From Vibrio sinus (lineage in GTDB: Bacteria; Pseudomonadota; Gammaproteobacteria; Enterobacterales; Vibrionaceae), in NCBI RefSeq assembly GCF_023634645.1, contig NZ_JAMKMR010000006.1, forward strand, positions 1 to 64,000: a stretch of DNA of 64,000 nucleotides, given 5' to 3'. Of this stretch, positions 9,034 to 18,250 are shown one piece after another; position 1 is the stretch's first letter; the number at the start of each line of letters is the position of its first letter. A model generated the notes under the pieces. That model was not told where the DNA came from, searched no databases, and was given only the letters and a program-made list of their open reading frames with translations. The position numbers and the translations under genes are program-made.

Positions 9034-9323
9034 TGAATAAAACTGGCCCACCTCAATTAAATTTGTAAGATCTGATAGCTTGGAAATTTTCTCAGGAAGC
9101 ATAATGCTCACCAAATAGAGAGCTTGCGACGCTAATGGACTGGCTGATAATCGAAGTATGGTAGAAACGAGTCTGCTTTACAGTACTAAAAGGTAGTAAC
9201 TCGAAGGGTTAATTCCATTAAATTTAGTTGTCACGTTACCGCCCACATTTCAGTTTTCTCATTGAGAGCACAATGTAGACTGCTTATACTAAGTACTCAT
9301 GATATAAGGATAATGGTGATGGT
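9034..9323. other. Gene-poor segment between arfB and the small ORF
   Basis: I found no supported gene, RNA or terminator here. A TAATG overlaps the arfB stop codon and opens an 11-codon frame, too short to support. Positions 9042-9061 match 42603-42622 (beside the rppH start) at 19 of 20 bases. Confidence 0.4.
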
Positions 9324-9584
9324 ATGTCGAAAATAAAGAAGATCATGAATGAAGATAAGTTGGTTAAGAAGGCTGTAGATGTCGGCTTACAAATGGCAAA
9401 ACTGCAGGGCTTTGACTTACCACACTCTACTCAAGCGATAAAGATTAAAGCGGTGTACTTGTTTCTCGTGGAGGTTAATCAAATTACGCCATTACCCGAA
9501 AACAAAGCTGATGGCCCCAATATTAAAAAACGCCTAGCGTTATGGATGCACAATGCCCTACCTGATGATGATCCTCTAAAGTAA
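9324..9584 (+). CDS. Small conserved-looking protein, possibly DUF5062 family
   Basis: This 86-residue soluble protein has no signal peptide or membrane segment. It is lysine-rich at the N-terminus (MSKIKKIMNEDKLVKKA), has a central hydrophobic KIKAVYLFLVEVNQITPLP segment and ends NALPDDDPLK. The pattern resembles the Vibrio DUF5062 family as I remember it, but I cannot confirm this. An AAGGA element lies about 13 nt before the ATG. Its role is unknown. It sits convergent to slt with an 88-bp gap, in the block that separates trpR from slt. Confidence 0.6.
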   Translation: MSKIKKIMNEDKLVKKAVDVGLQMAKLQGFDLPHSTQAIKIKAVYLFLVEVNQITPLPENKADGPNIKKRLALWMHNALPDDDPLK

Positions 9585-9672
9585 TCGTTCCGTGTTTTGT
9601 ATAAGAAAGCTAGTTAGCGTGATTTCAATCAGTTAGCGATTGTTAAGTCGCGCTTGTGCTAGCTTTCAACAC

Positions 9673-11625
9673 CTAATATTTAGCCAATTTCTCTTTCTTC
9701 GTCAGAAATTGCCCATCAACGCCCATCAAATCGCGGTAGTAAGTTTCAAACATCAATATATTTTGCACATAACCACGAGTTTCACTAAACGGAATACTTT
9801 CAATAAAGGCATACACATCCAAGTTTTCATTCGATCTCTCACGCCACTGTTTTACGCGATGAGGACCTGCGTTATAGGCTGCGAAGGCTAAGATCCTGTT
9901 GTTGTTGAAACGCTCAAGCAAACCATTGAGATAACTACTGCCGATTTCGATATTCTTACCTACCGAATAGAGATCCCTAGCGCCTTTATATGGGATTCGA
10001 TACTTCCTAGCAGTGTACTGAGCGGTTCTTGGCATAATCTGCATAATGCCTCGAGCACCAACCGGAGAGCGGGCGTTTACGTCTAGGGCACTTTCTTGCC
10101 GAGCGAGAGACATCAGCGTGATCGGGTCGATACCATGTTTTTCGGCATAATGATCAAACCACCATTGATGAGCTATCGGAAATCTCAGCTGCACATTGTC
10201 CCACAATCGCGCAGATATCGAGGCCGTTACCGTTAGATGATGCCAGTTTTTATCCGCAGCATAAGCCGCTAACATTTTTTTCTCTTCGATATCGGCATGG
10301 CGCAAAAGCCAGTTCCATTCACTTTTCGCACTCGAGAGTTTGGTACGATCTATCAGTTCTTGAATACGATACAATGCCTTTTTATGCGGCTCTAATACCG
10401 AATGGTCTAAGTTCAATGACGTGGTTGGATAAGCCACGGGAACCCCAATAAAGCCTGCGGCCGCGACACTATAAAAGTTACGTTTTCCCAATAACTTAGA
10501 AAGCCTCGCTTTACCTTGGTGATAGGCACCTAATGCTATTTCACTTCTCCCTAACCAATATTGCCAGCGAAGCGAATCTTGTGCATCTTGACTTAAATGA
10601 GCAATCCATTTTTGGGTATCAAGCCAATCATTGTGTTGGATTGCTAAGCGAGTCCTTCTTTCAATCAGCTTGTCATCTATAGACATTTCGACGACATCGT
10701 CTCGCCATTGGATAAGAGGTTTGGAATCAGTATTCATTAATCGAATAGCAATAAATTCGGCAATCTTTTGCTTATCAGAGTCATGAAAGTAGTTTTTCGC
10801 CATCACTTGTGAAAACGCGACTTGTGCTTTCTCTACATTTTTTCTCGCTAATCGCTGCAAAGCAGTGATGATTTGCACTTGATAGAACTCACTTCCATCC
10901 GAGTGCTCTCTTGCAAACCGAGCAACATTTTCTGGACGACGATACAATCGCTCCATCTCAGCCGCTTTTTCTTTCGCTTGGGAGGATTTTAGCTGCCTTT
11001 TTAAATAGCTCATTAGGCCAGTGTTTCTTTCTTCAAAGGCTAACAACATGCGCTTTAGAATCACGTCGTCGGTTTTAAACCCCGCTCTATCCCAAGCGTT
11101 AATCAACTTATCACATTGTTTGGAAATACTGTCTCCTGAGAGCCACAGCTTACTCATTCCATCGTAAGCTTCTTTTTTATCACCTACTTTTAGCTTTGCA
11201 GTATAGTAATAGCATTGATATTGCTCACCTTTTGGCTCGTTGGTTTGAAATTCTAGCAACCTTCGCCATTGCCCCCGATAGGCCAAAGACTCCAAATAAG
11301 GGGCACGAACCAAAACAGAAAACGGATATGAATAGTTATCTTCAATGAATTGATTCACTTGCTTAGGTGTTTTGCTGGCTAAATTAATAAGAAAGGCTCG
11401 ATAATCGGTATAAGGCGTGAGTGGGTACTGGGCTATTTTTGAACGCATCGATTGATACTGCTTGATTTGCCTTTTATCGAGGAGCTTTTGCGCTCTATCG
11501 TACAAAGAGCGTTGCTCTTGAATGTTGGTGACTGGGCTGGCGAAAGCGCTGCCGACAAAAAGAAGCGCACATGCACTTGAGCAGCTTATGAACTGGTAGA
11601 TTTTGCTTGAGCTTTTACTTTCCAT
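9673..11625 (-). CDS. slt: Soluble lytic murein transglycosylase Slt (Slt70)
   Basis: Slt is a periplasmic exo-lytic transglycosylase that cleaves murein strands to 1,6-anhydromuropeptides, the substrates of the recycling enzymes NagZ and AnmK found 8 kb away. The product is about 650 residues (E. coli 645). A signal peptide ends near SAFA-SP. A long superhelical domain of alpha repeats is followed by the lysozyme-like domain, with the catalytic glutamate in LARQESAL, the motif SPVGARGIMQIMP, and FAAYNAGPHRVKQW. A TTG at 11640 opens the frame; the ATG at 11625 matches the normal start of the signal peptide and is preferred. Confidence 0.94.
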   Translation of the reverse strand: MESKSSSKIYQFISCSSACALLFVGSAFASPVTNIQEQRSLYDRAQKLLDKRQIKQYQSMRSKIAQYPLTPYTDYRAFLINLASKTPKQVNQFIEDNYSYPFSVLVRAPYLESLAYRGQWRRLLEFQTNEPKGEQYQCYYYTAKLKVGDKKEAYDGMSKLWLSGDSISKQCDKLINAWDRAGFKTDDVILKRMLLAFEERNTGLMSYLKRQLKSSQAKEKAAEMERLYRRPENVARFAREHSDGSEFYQVQIITALQRLARKNVEKAQVAFSQVMAKNYFHDSDKQKIAEFIAIRLMNTDSKPLIQWRDDVVEMSIDDKLIERRTRLAIQHNDWLDTQKWIAHLSQDAQDSLRWQYWLGRSEIALGAYHQGKARLSKLLGKRNFYSVAAAGFIGVPVAYPTTSLNLDHSVLEPHKKALYRIQELIDRTKLSSAKSEWNWLLRHADIEEKKMLAAYAADKNWHHLTVTASISARLWDNVQLRFPIAHQWWFDHYAEKHGIDPITLMSLARQESALDVNARSPVGARGIMQIMPRTAQYTARKYRIPYKGARDLYSVGKNIEIGSSYLNGLLERFNNNRILAFAAYNAGPHRVKQWRERSNENLDVYAFIESIPFSETRGYVQNILMFETYYRDLMGVDGQFLTKKEKLAKY

Positions 11626-11873
11626 GTTCCTCACTTCCAAGTTGTGCTGAATTAAAATGTTAACACCATGTTAACTACAGGTCAAAAAACAAACAACTCA
11701 TCCGATCTGGATTCACAATTAATAAAACTCATAGTTCAAGCTTGCAACTGGTTACGAATGGTTTACTGTCAGCTTGATACACGGATCGATAAAAGCTTAT
11801 TCACCGTGTAACAAAACCTTTTCGATTGGTATAAAATAGCTGTTTATGTGTTTCAAATTAGGATTGATCAGCA

Positions 11874-13541
11874 ATGGCTGAATATGTTTATACCATGTCG
11901 CGGGTGAGTAAAATCGTCCCACCCAAACGTCAAATTCTCAAAGACATCTCGCTAAGCTTTTTCCCAGGTGCAAAAATCGGCGTATTGGGCTTAAATGGCG
12001 CAGGTAAATCCACATTGTTACGGATCATGGCGGGCATTGATACCGATATAGATGGCGAAGCCCGCCCACAACCAGGTCTCAACGTCGGTTATCTTCCACA
12101 AGAGCCGCAGCTTGATGAATCTAAAACCGTGCGAGAAGTCGTCGAAGAAGCCGTATCTGACGTTGCAGACGCCCTAAAAAGATTGGATGCCGTCTACGCG
12201 GCATACGCAGAAGCCGACGCCGACTTTGACGCACTAGCCAAAGAGCAAGGCGAACTAGAAGCGTTAATCCAAGCGAAAGATGGGCACAATCTAGAAAATG
12301 CGTTAGAAAGAGCGGCAGACGCACTACGACTACCAGAATGGGACGCTAAGATTGAGCATCTTTCAGGTGGTGAAAGACGCCGCGTTGCTATTTGTCGCCT
12401 ACTGCTTGAAAAGCCAGACATGCTGTTACTTGATGAACCGACTAACCACCTAGATGCTGAGTCTGTTGGCTGGTTAGAGCGCTTTTTGGTGGACTATAAC
12501 GGTACCGTTGTGGCGATTACCCACGACCGTTATTTCCTAGATAATGCCGCTGGCTGGATATTGGAGCTTGACCGTGGCGAGGGCATTCCTTGGGAAGGCA
12601 ACTACACCTCTTGGCTTGAGCAAAAAGACGCTCGTCTGAAACAAGAAGCTTCGCAAGAAAAAGCACGTCAGAAAACCATTGAGAAAGAGCTTGAATGGGT
12701 TCGTCAAAACCCGAAAGGCCGCCAAGCAAAATCTAAAGCTCGTATGGCACGCTTTGAAGAGCTCAATAATACCGATCACCAAAAGCGTAATGAGACCAAC
12801 GAGCTGTTCATTCCACCGGGTGAACGTTTGGGGGAAAAGGTTATAGAGGTCAACAACCTCACTAAATCCTTCGGCGATAGAGTATTAATTGATGACCTTT
12901 CTTTTAGCATTCCTAAGGGTGCTATCGTTGGTATCATTGGTGCAAACGGCGCGGGTAAGTCAACACTATTCAAAATGCTAAGCGGTACTGAACTACCGGA
13001 TTCAGGATCCATCGAGCTTGGTGAAACGGTAAAACTTGCATCTGTTGATCAGTTCCGTGACAACATGGATGACAGCAAAACAGTATTCCAAGAGATCTCT
13101 GAAGGCGCTGACATCATCAAGATTAACAACTTTGAAATCCCAGCGCGCGCATACTGCTCTCGCTTCAACTTTAAGGGTGTTGATCAGCAAAAAGTGATTG
13201 GTGAACTCTCAGGTGGGGAACGTAATCGTGTCCACCTTGCCAAGCTGCTAAAAGCCGGGGGTAATGTCTTACTTCTCGATGAGCCAACCAACGATTTGGA
13301 CGTAGAAACCTTGCGTGCGCTTGAAGAAGCGTTACTTGAGTTCCCAGGATGTGCAATGGTTATCTCGCATGACCGTTGGTTCCTAGATAGAATCGCAACA
13401 CATATTCTAGACTATCGTGATGAAGGACAGGTTAACTTCTACGAAGGCAACTATACTGAGTATAGTGAGTGGTTAAAACAAACGTTAGGTGCGCAAGCAG
13501 CTGAACCACATCGTATAAAGTACAAGCGTATCGCTAAGTAA
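11874..13541 (+). CDS. ettA: Energy-dependent translational throttle EttA (ABC-F ATPase)
   Basis: EttA binds the ribosomal E site and gates the first elongation steps according to ATP/ADP level. The protein is 555 residues, identical in length to E. coli. Two ABC domains are visible: Walker A GLNGAGKST with signature LSGGERRR, and GANGAGKST with LSGGERNR. Between them lies the charged ABC-F linker with the EKELEWVRQNPKGRQAKSKAR segment that contacts tRNA. There are no transmembrane segments. A 12-bp terminator follows. Confidence 0.97.
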   Translation: MAEYVYTMSRVSKIVPPKRQILKDISLSFFPGAKIGVLGLNGAGKSTLLRIMAGIDTDIDGEARPQPGLNVGYLPQEPQLDESKTVREVVEEAVSDVADALKRLDAVYAAYAEADADFDALAKEQGELEALIQAKDGHNLENALERAADALRLPEWDAKIEHLSGGERRRVAICRLLLEKPDMLLLDEPTNHLDAESVGWLERFLVDYNGTVVAITHDRYFLDNAAGWILELDRGEGIPWEGNYTSWLEQKDARLKQEASQEKARQKTIEKELEWVRQNPKGRQAKSKARMARFEELNNTDHQKRNETNELFIPPGERLGEKVIEVNNLTKSFGDRVLIDDLSFSIPKGAIVGIIGANGAGKSTLFKMLSGTELPDSGSIELGETVKLASVDQFRDNMDDSKTVFQEISEGADIIKINNFEIPARAYCSRFNFKGVDQQKVIGELSGGERNRVHLAKLLKAGGNVLLLDEPTNDLDVETLRALEEALLEFPGCAMVISHDRWFLDRIATHILDYRDEGQVNFYEGNYTEYSEWLKQTLGAQAAEPHRIKYKRIAK

Positions 13542-13550
13542 GTTAATACG

Positions 13551-13578
13551 ATAAAGCCGCACACAGTGCGGCTTTATT
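13551..13578 (+). terminator. Rho-independent terminator of ettA
   Basis: A 12-bp stem (13551-13562 with 13566-13577, ATAAAGCCGCAC and GTGCGGCTTTAT) with a 3-nt loop starts 9 bp after the ettA stop codon. Confidence 0.85.
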
Positions 13579-13645
13579 ACTTCATTACTAGAATAAATAG
13601 AGATGAAGTACTTTTATGGATGAACATTAGGGAAGACAACGAGTT

Positions 13646-14041
13646 ATGGCAGAAAGACGCCGATTTTCACGCATAATATACCAAGCACCCGCCACGATTA
13701 AGCAAGGTGGCACAGTGGTCGAAGCCAATATTCAAGACCTATCATTGCATGGCCTATTGCTTAGTGTAGATGAAAAAAATACGGAGTTAAATTGCGATAT
13801 ATTGGCTGATATCGAATTTACCTTGCCCAGTAGCGATATAGTGATCAGTTTAGTGGCCAATTTAATTGGCATTAAGAAAAACATCATTCATGCCAGTATC
13901 GACCATATTGACCTCGAAAGCATTGCCCATATAAGACGCTTAGTTGAACTTAATGTTGGCAATGACGATTTATTACATCGGGAGTTAGAGCACTTGTCTG
14001 ATCTTGGTGAACACCTATCCGATTTAGGCGAGCAGTTATAA
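13646..14041 (+). CDS. PilZ domain cyclic-di-GMP binding protein
   Basis: This is a single-domain PilZ protein of 131 residues. Both cyclic-di-GMP signatures are present: the RxxxR-type motif RRRFSR at residues 4-9 and DLSLHG (DxSxxG) near residue 32. It is probably an effector of the cyclic-di-GMP network that also controls VpsR. The C-terminus carries a tandem heptad HLSDLGE-HLSDLGE (residues 116-129), probably extending a helix. The target process cannot be read from the sequence. It lies alone between the ettA terminator and convergent tyrA. Confidence 0.88.
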   Translation: MAERRRFSRIIYQAPATIKQGGTVVEANIQDLSLHGLLLSVDEKNTELNCDILADIEFTLPSSDIVISLVANLIGIKKNIIHASIDHIDLESIAHIRRLVELNVGNDDLLHRELEHLSDLGEHLSDLGEQL

Positions 14042-14121
14042 ACATTCGATAGTATTGATACATAGCATTCGAAAAGCTCGCAGTACAATCAACCACGAGC
14101 TGTACCATTTGTCGCCCAAAT

Positions 14122-15249
14122 CTACTCGCGATGAATTGAATCGTTCGCCTGTTTTAGCAGACTCTGGCTTTCATGCATAAATTTTTGTGAATACTCACCG
14201 AACCACTCACTAACCTCTTCAAAGCTTTGAATAAAGGCAGCTTTACCATTTTGTTCCAACAGTTCTACCGCTTCACCTAATCTAGAATAAAAGCGTTTTA
14301 TCATTTCTACATTATCTTGTGATGAAAAAATAATGTCGCCGTACAGGTTTGGGTCTTGTGCAAACAATCTGCCAACCATGGCCAGCTCTAGGCGGTAAAT
14401 AGGAGAGCTAAGCTCGAGTAAACTGTCGAGCTCTGGGTTTTCTTGGCTCAAATGAACGCCGTAAGCATAGGTCGTAAAGTGCCTTAACGCCTGGATTAGC
14501 GTCATGCCATTATCATGCTTTAACGCATCAATCTCTCGTAACGTAGCACCCCAGATAGCAAACTGCTCTAGCAACCATTGATATTGCTCTTCACCACGGC
14601 CATGGCAATATACAATAACTTGTTTCGCAAAGCTTGAGACATCTGGACCAAACATAGGGTGAAGACCCACTACTGGCCCAGAATGGGCCTTCATCATTGC
14701 CTGCAATGGAGAAGACTTAACGGATGTGAGATCGCATAAAATACAATTATCTGGCAATTGATTGAGCTTATTAATCACATCGACCGTGAGATGAATAGGT
14801 ACCGTGACCACAACCATTCCAGCACGAGACAATAACCCATCTGCCTTGTCCCAGTCTTGGCTGCCAATCACATCAACCTGATATCCAGAAAGGGCAAACA
14901 TCTTGCCAAACAATCGCCCCAACTGACCATGACCACCCACAATAACAACTGAACCAAGCTTTGGATTTAAGCATTTAAAACCAGAGTCTTTCTCACTGGC
15001 GTAAGACTCACGCATAGTGCGGCGCAAGATATCTTCGATGAGCTGTGGAGGAACGCCTATTCTCTCAGCTTCTTTCCTTCTGGAGGCTAACATCGCTGCT
15101 TCTCTATCCGGCGCGTAGATCGGTAAGCCGTGCTCGCTTTTCACCTCTCCTACTTTTTCCACCAGTGCTAACCGCTGCGAAAGCAAATCCAATATTTGTT
15201 TATCCACGTCATCTATTTGATCGCGCAATTCACTCAGTTCAACTGCCAT
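14122..15249 (-). CDS. tyrA: Bifunctional chorismate mutase / prephenate dehydrogenase (T-protein)
   Basis: TyrA converts chorismate to prephenate and then, with NAD+, to 4-hydroxyphenylpyruvate for tyrosine. The product is 375 residues (E. coli 373). The AroQ chorismate mutase domain occupies about 1-90 ([19 protein letters not shown]). A Rossmann NAD-binding motif [17 protein letters not shown] starts the dehydrogenase domain near residue 102, and GLHPMFGPD marks its active site. It starts 12 bp after the aroF stop codon, so the two form an operon controlled by the TyrR region upstream of aroF. Confidence 0.97.
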   Translation of the reverse strand: MAVELSELRDQIDDVDKQILDLLSQRLALVEKVGEVKSEHGLPIYAPDREAAMLASRRKEAERIGVPPQLIEDILRRTMRESYASEKDSGFKCLNPKLGSVVIVGGHGQLGRLFGKMFALSGYQVDVIGSQDWDKADGLLSRAGMVVVTVPIHLTVDVINKLNQLPDNCILCDLTSVKSSPLQAMMKAHSGPVVGLHPMFGPDVSSFAKQVIVYCHGRGEEQYQWLLEQFAIWGATLREIDALKHDNGMTLIQALRHFTTYAYGVHLSQENPELDSLLELSSPIYRLELAMVGRLFAQDPNLYGDIIFSSQDNVEMIKRFYSRLGEAVELLEQNGKAAFIQSFEEVSEWFGEYSQKFMHESQSLLKQANDSIHRE

Positions 15250-15261
15250 TACATCTACCTT

Positions 15262-16335
15262 TTAGTTTTTCAGGCGGTTTTCTAAAAACGGAACCAGCTC
15301 TTTATGAGCATGACGTAATAATGCCTCAGTTGTATCCCAATTAATACAGGCATCGGTAATTGAAACCCCATATTCCAATTGCTCCAGCGGCAAATTGGAA
15401 GATTGATTGCCTTCATTGATATGACTTTCAATCATGACACCAATAATGGATTTATTACCTTCACGTATTTGATGCAATACATCTTCAGCCACAAGGGGCT
15501 GGCGACGATAATCTTTTCTCGAATTCGCATGGCTGCAATCGACCATAAGCGATGCCTCTAGCCCATGACCTTGCATTTCTTGTTCGCACTCAGTCACCGA
15601 GACAGAATCGTAGTTGGTTTGTTTACCACCACGTAGAATCACATGACCATCTTGGTTACCTTGTGTGGTCAACAGAGCGACTTGCCCTTCACGGTTAATT
15701 CCCATGAAGCGATGACCAGAAGAAGCCGCTTGCATCGCATTGATGGCCGTTGCCAAGTTGCCGTCTGTACCATTTTTGAAACCAATAGGCATAGACAATC
15801 CACTGGCCATCTCTCGGTGTGTTTGTGACTCTGTTGTTCTTGCACCAATCGCCGCCCAACTAAATGTATCGGCCAAATATTGTGGGCTAATTGGGTCTAA
15901 CGCTTCTGTTGCCAGTGGGATGTTCATTTCTGCAAGTTCGACCAGCAGTTGGCGGCCCACATGTAACCCATGCTCAATATCAAACGAACCATCAAGGTGC
16001 GGGTCATTGATTAAGCCCTTCCAGCCCACCGTCGTTCTCGGCTTTTCAAAATAAACGCGCATGACAATGTAGAGCTGATCGCTTAACTCTTCCGCCAGAC
16101 TCTTCAAACGTTTGGCGTAATCTTTAGCGGCTTCAACATCATGGATCGAGCATGGGCCACATACCACCAATAAGCGGTGGTCTTTTTTATGGATAATGTT
16201 CGCAATCGTCTCACGAGATTGCTGGATAAACTGACGCGCCTCTTCACTAAGGGGAAGTTTTGCTTTCAATTCTTCGGGGGTAATTAATACCTGTTCATCA
16301 CTGATATTAATATTACTGAGTTCACTTCTTTGCAT
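15262..16335 (-). CDS. aroF: 3-deoxy-7-phosphoheptulonate (DAHP) synthase, tyrosine-sensitive type
   Basis: This enzyme catalyses the first shikimate-pathway step, joining phosphoenolpyruvate and erythrose 4-phosphate. It has 357 residues (E. coli AroF 356). Family motifs seen are LLVVCGPCSIHD, RVYFEKPRTTVGWKGLINDP, GARTTESQTHREMASGLS and MVDCSHANSRKDYRRQ, which hold the metal and substrate ligands. Operon linkage to tyrA and the TyrR box identify it as the AroF rather than the AroG or AroH isozyme. Tyrosine feedback inhibition is inferred from the family, not shown by the sequence. Confidence 0.93.
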   Translation of the reverse strand: MQRSELSNINISDEQVLITPEELKAKLPLSEEARQFIQQSRETIANIIHKKDHRLLVVCGPCSIHDVEAAKDYAKRLKSLAEELSDQLYIVMRVYFEKPRTTVGWKGLINDPHLDGSFDIEHGLHVGRQLLVELAEMNIPLATEALDPISPQYLADTFSWAAIGARTTESQTHREMASGLSMPIGFKNGTDGNLATAINAMQAASSGHRFMGINREGQVALLTTQGNQDGHVILRGGKQTNYDSVSVTECEQEMQGHGLEASLMVDCSHANSRKDYRRQPLVAEDVLHQIREGNKSIIGVMIESHINEGNQSSNLPLEQLEYGVSITDACINWDTTEALLRHAHKELVPFLENRLKN

Positions 16336-16426
16336 ACTTAAACCGTAAATTATTCATTACACCAAATTAGGCGCACTATAAAACCTCATTTCAGATAAGG
16401 TAACAGATTAAATTATGAATTCAAGG

Positions 16427-16467
16427 TGTAAACTTAAAAAAACATTAAATGTAAACTTTAATTTACA
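16427..16467 (-). promoter_or_regulatory. TyrR operator of aroF-tyrA (one strong and one weak box)
   Basis: TGTAAACTTTAATTTACA at 16450-16467 is a perfect TyrR box (TGTAAA-N6-TTTACA). A weaker box begins at 16427 (TGTAAA, then 3 of 6 matches in the second half-site), 23 bp away, about two helical turns. The pair lies 92-132 bp before the aroF start. In E. coli a strong/weak TyrR box pair binds the tyrosine-bound TyrR hexamer to repress aroF-tyrA. Confidence 0.87.
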
Positions 16468-16559
16468 CACCAATACCTTGCTATACTCTTTATTTAGGAT
16501 AGTATTTCTACCTCTTATATAAATGTGAATGGAATAAAGGCAAGCAGCAAGGTCAATGG

Positions 16560-18233
16560 ATGGAACTGATCATATCTCTTTTACAGCAGCTTAGTGTCTA
16601 CCTTGTGCTCGCTTATATGCTGAGTAAAACGCCAATATTCTTACCTTTGCTCAATATTTCTGGCCGCTTCAGCCACAAAATCAGCGTCTATATCCTTTTT
16701 TCATTGTTTTGCATCATGGGCACTTATTTTGGCCTAAGTATCAACGATGCGATTGCTAACACTAGAGCCATCGGCGCTGTGATGGGGGGATTATTTGGTG
16801 GGCCAGTTGTGGGATTTTTTGTAGGTCTAACAGGAGGCCTGCATCGATACTCTTTAGGCGGGTTTACTGACCTTGCTTGTGCCATTTCTACCACAATGGA
16901 AGGACTGATTGGTGGCCTACTCCACTCTTACTTGGTACATAAAGGTAAGAGTATTCAGCTTTTCAACCCCATGTTAGTGCTTGCCGTTACTTTCGTAGCT
17001 GAGATTCTGCAAATGCTGATTATCTTATTAGTGGCTCAACCGTACGAGGAAGCACGTGCATTAGTCACAACCATTGCCGCTCCGATGATCATCGCCAACT
17101 CAGTAGGTGCTGCGTTATTTATGAGTATCTTGCAAGATAAGAAAACCATCTTTGAGAAATATTCAACCACTTATTCTCGGCGGGCATTGAATATTGCCGA
17201 GCGCTCAGTCGGCATTCTGGCTTCGGGGTTTAATAGCAGCAATGCAGAAAAAATTGCCCGAATCATCTATGAAGAAACCAATGTCGGTGCCGTTTCGATT
17301 ACCGATACAGAAAAAGTGTTAGCCTTCATCGGCATTGGCGATGATCACCACAAACCCAACAATCTGATTTCTTCAAGGTTTACCATCGATGCGATTCAAA
17401 ACAATACCATCGTTTATTTAGACGGTACGGACAAACACTATCAATGTTCTATTTCCGATAACTGCAAGTTGAGCTCCGCATTGATCATTCCACTGCAAGT
17501 CGGAGACAAAGTGATTGGAGCCATCAAGCTTTATGAGCCGAAAAGGAAATTGTTTTCTACCATCAATATGTCAATGGCAGAGGGCATTGCCCAGCTGCTA
17601 TCTAGCCAAATGTTGTATGGTGATTACATGCAAAAACAAATGTTACTGACTCAGTCTGAAATCAAATTATTGCATGCTCAAGTTAACCCACATTTTTTAT
17701 TCAATGCACTCAACACCATTAGTGCCGTCATTCGCAAAGACCCCAACAAGGCCAGAGATCTCATCCAGCATTTATCGCAATTTTTTAGAAGTAACCTGAA
17801 GCAAAACATTGAGACCGTCACATTACAAGAAGAGCTCGAACATGTGCAATCCTACTTAACCATTGAAAAAGCACGATTTAGTGATCGACTGGAAGTGGAA
17901 GTCCATATCGACGATGACATTCTCAGCCGCATTCTACCCAGCTTTACGTTGCAGCCCTTGGTAGAAAATGCCATTAAACACGGCATCTCCCAATTACTGT
18001 CATCAGGAAAAGTGCGAATCTTTAATGAGCCTTTGGAAGGTGGACAACGTATCGTGGTGGAGGACAACGCTGGCGTCTACCAACAACCACAAGAAGAGCA
18101 TTTAGGTCTTGGTATGAACATCGTCAATAAACGCCTCACTAACATGTTTGGCAACACAGCGTCACTGAACATCGATGTTAAAATGAATAGTTACACCCGA
18201 ATGAGTTTTATCATTCCAAATAAGGCTAATTGA
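16560..18233 (+). CDS. btsS: Sensor histidine kinase BtsS (YehU, LytS type)
   Basis: BtsS is the inner-membrane high-affinity pyruvate sensor of the BtsS/BtsR system. The product is 557 residues (E. coli 561). The N-terminal 5TM-5TMR_Lyt module (about 1-190, with GGLFGGPVVGFFVGLTGGLHR) is followed by a GAF domain (about 215-350) and a LytS-type kinase core with HAQVNPHFLFNALNTIS, the phosphoacceptor histidine region. An ATPase domain with LQPLVENAIKHG (N box) and LGLGMNIVNKRL follows. It overlaps the reading frame region of btsR. The BtsR-type operators before the nearby transporter gene support this assignment over the related YpdA. Confidence 0.9.
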   Translation: MELIISLLQQLSVYLVLAYMLSKTPIFLPLLNISGRFSHKISVYILFSLFCIMGTYFGLSINDAIANTRAIGAVMGGLFGGPVVGFFVGLTGGLHRYSLGGFTDLACAISTTMEGLIGGLLHSYLVHKGKSIQLFNPMLVLAVTFVAEILQMLIILLVAQPYEEARALVTTIAAPMIIANSVGAALFMSILQDKKTIFEKYSTTYSRRALNIAERSVGILASGFNSSNAEKIARIIYEETNVGAVSITDTEKVLAFIGIGDDHHKPNNLISSRFTIDAIQNNTIVYLDGTDKHYQCSISDNCKLSSALIIPLQVGDKVIGAIKLYEPKRKLFSTINMSMAEGIAQLLSSQMLYGDYMQKQMLLTQSEIKLLHAQVNPHFLFNALNTISAVIRKDPNKARDLIQHLSQFFRSNLKQNIETVTLQEELEHVQSYLTIEKARFSDRLEVEVHIDDDILSRILPSFTLQPLVENAIKHGISQLLSSGKVRIFNEPLEGGQRIVVEDNAGVYQQPQEEHLGLGMNIVNKRLTNMFGNTASLNIDVKMNSYTRMSFIIPNKAN

Positions 18234-18250
18234 CCTTAGGAGATTTTGAT

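Noticed and set aside
9100..9240. tRNA or small RNA gene in the trpR-slt insertion
   Set aside because: No T-loop sequence, no cloverleaf arms and no terminator after it.
9034..9323. Possible insertion-sequence remnant between arfB and the 86-codon ORF
   Set aside because: No transposase fragment, terminal inverted repeats or target duplication could be seen.
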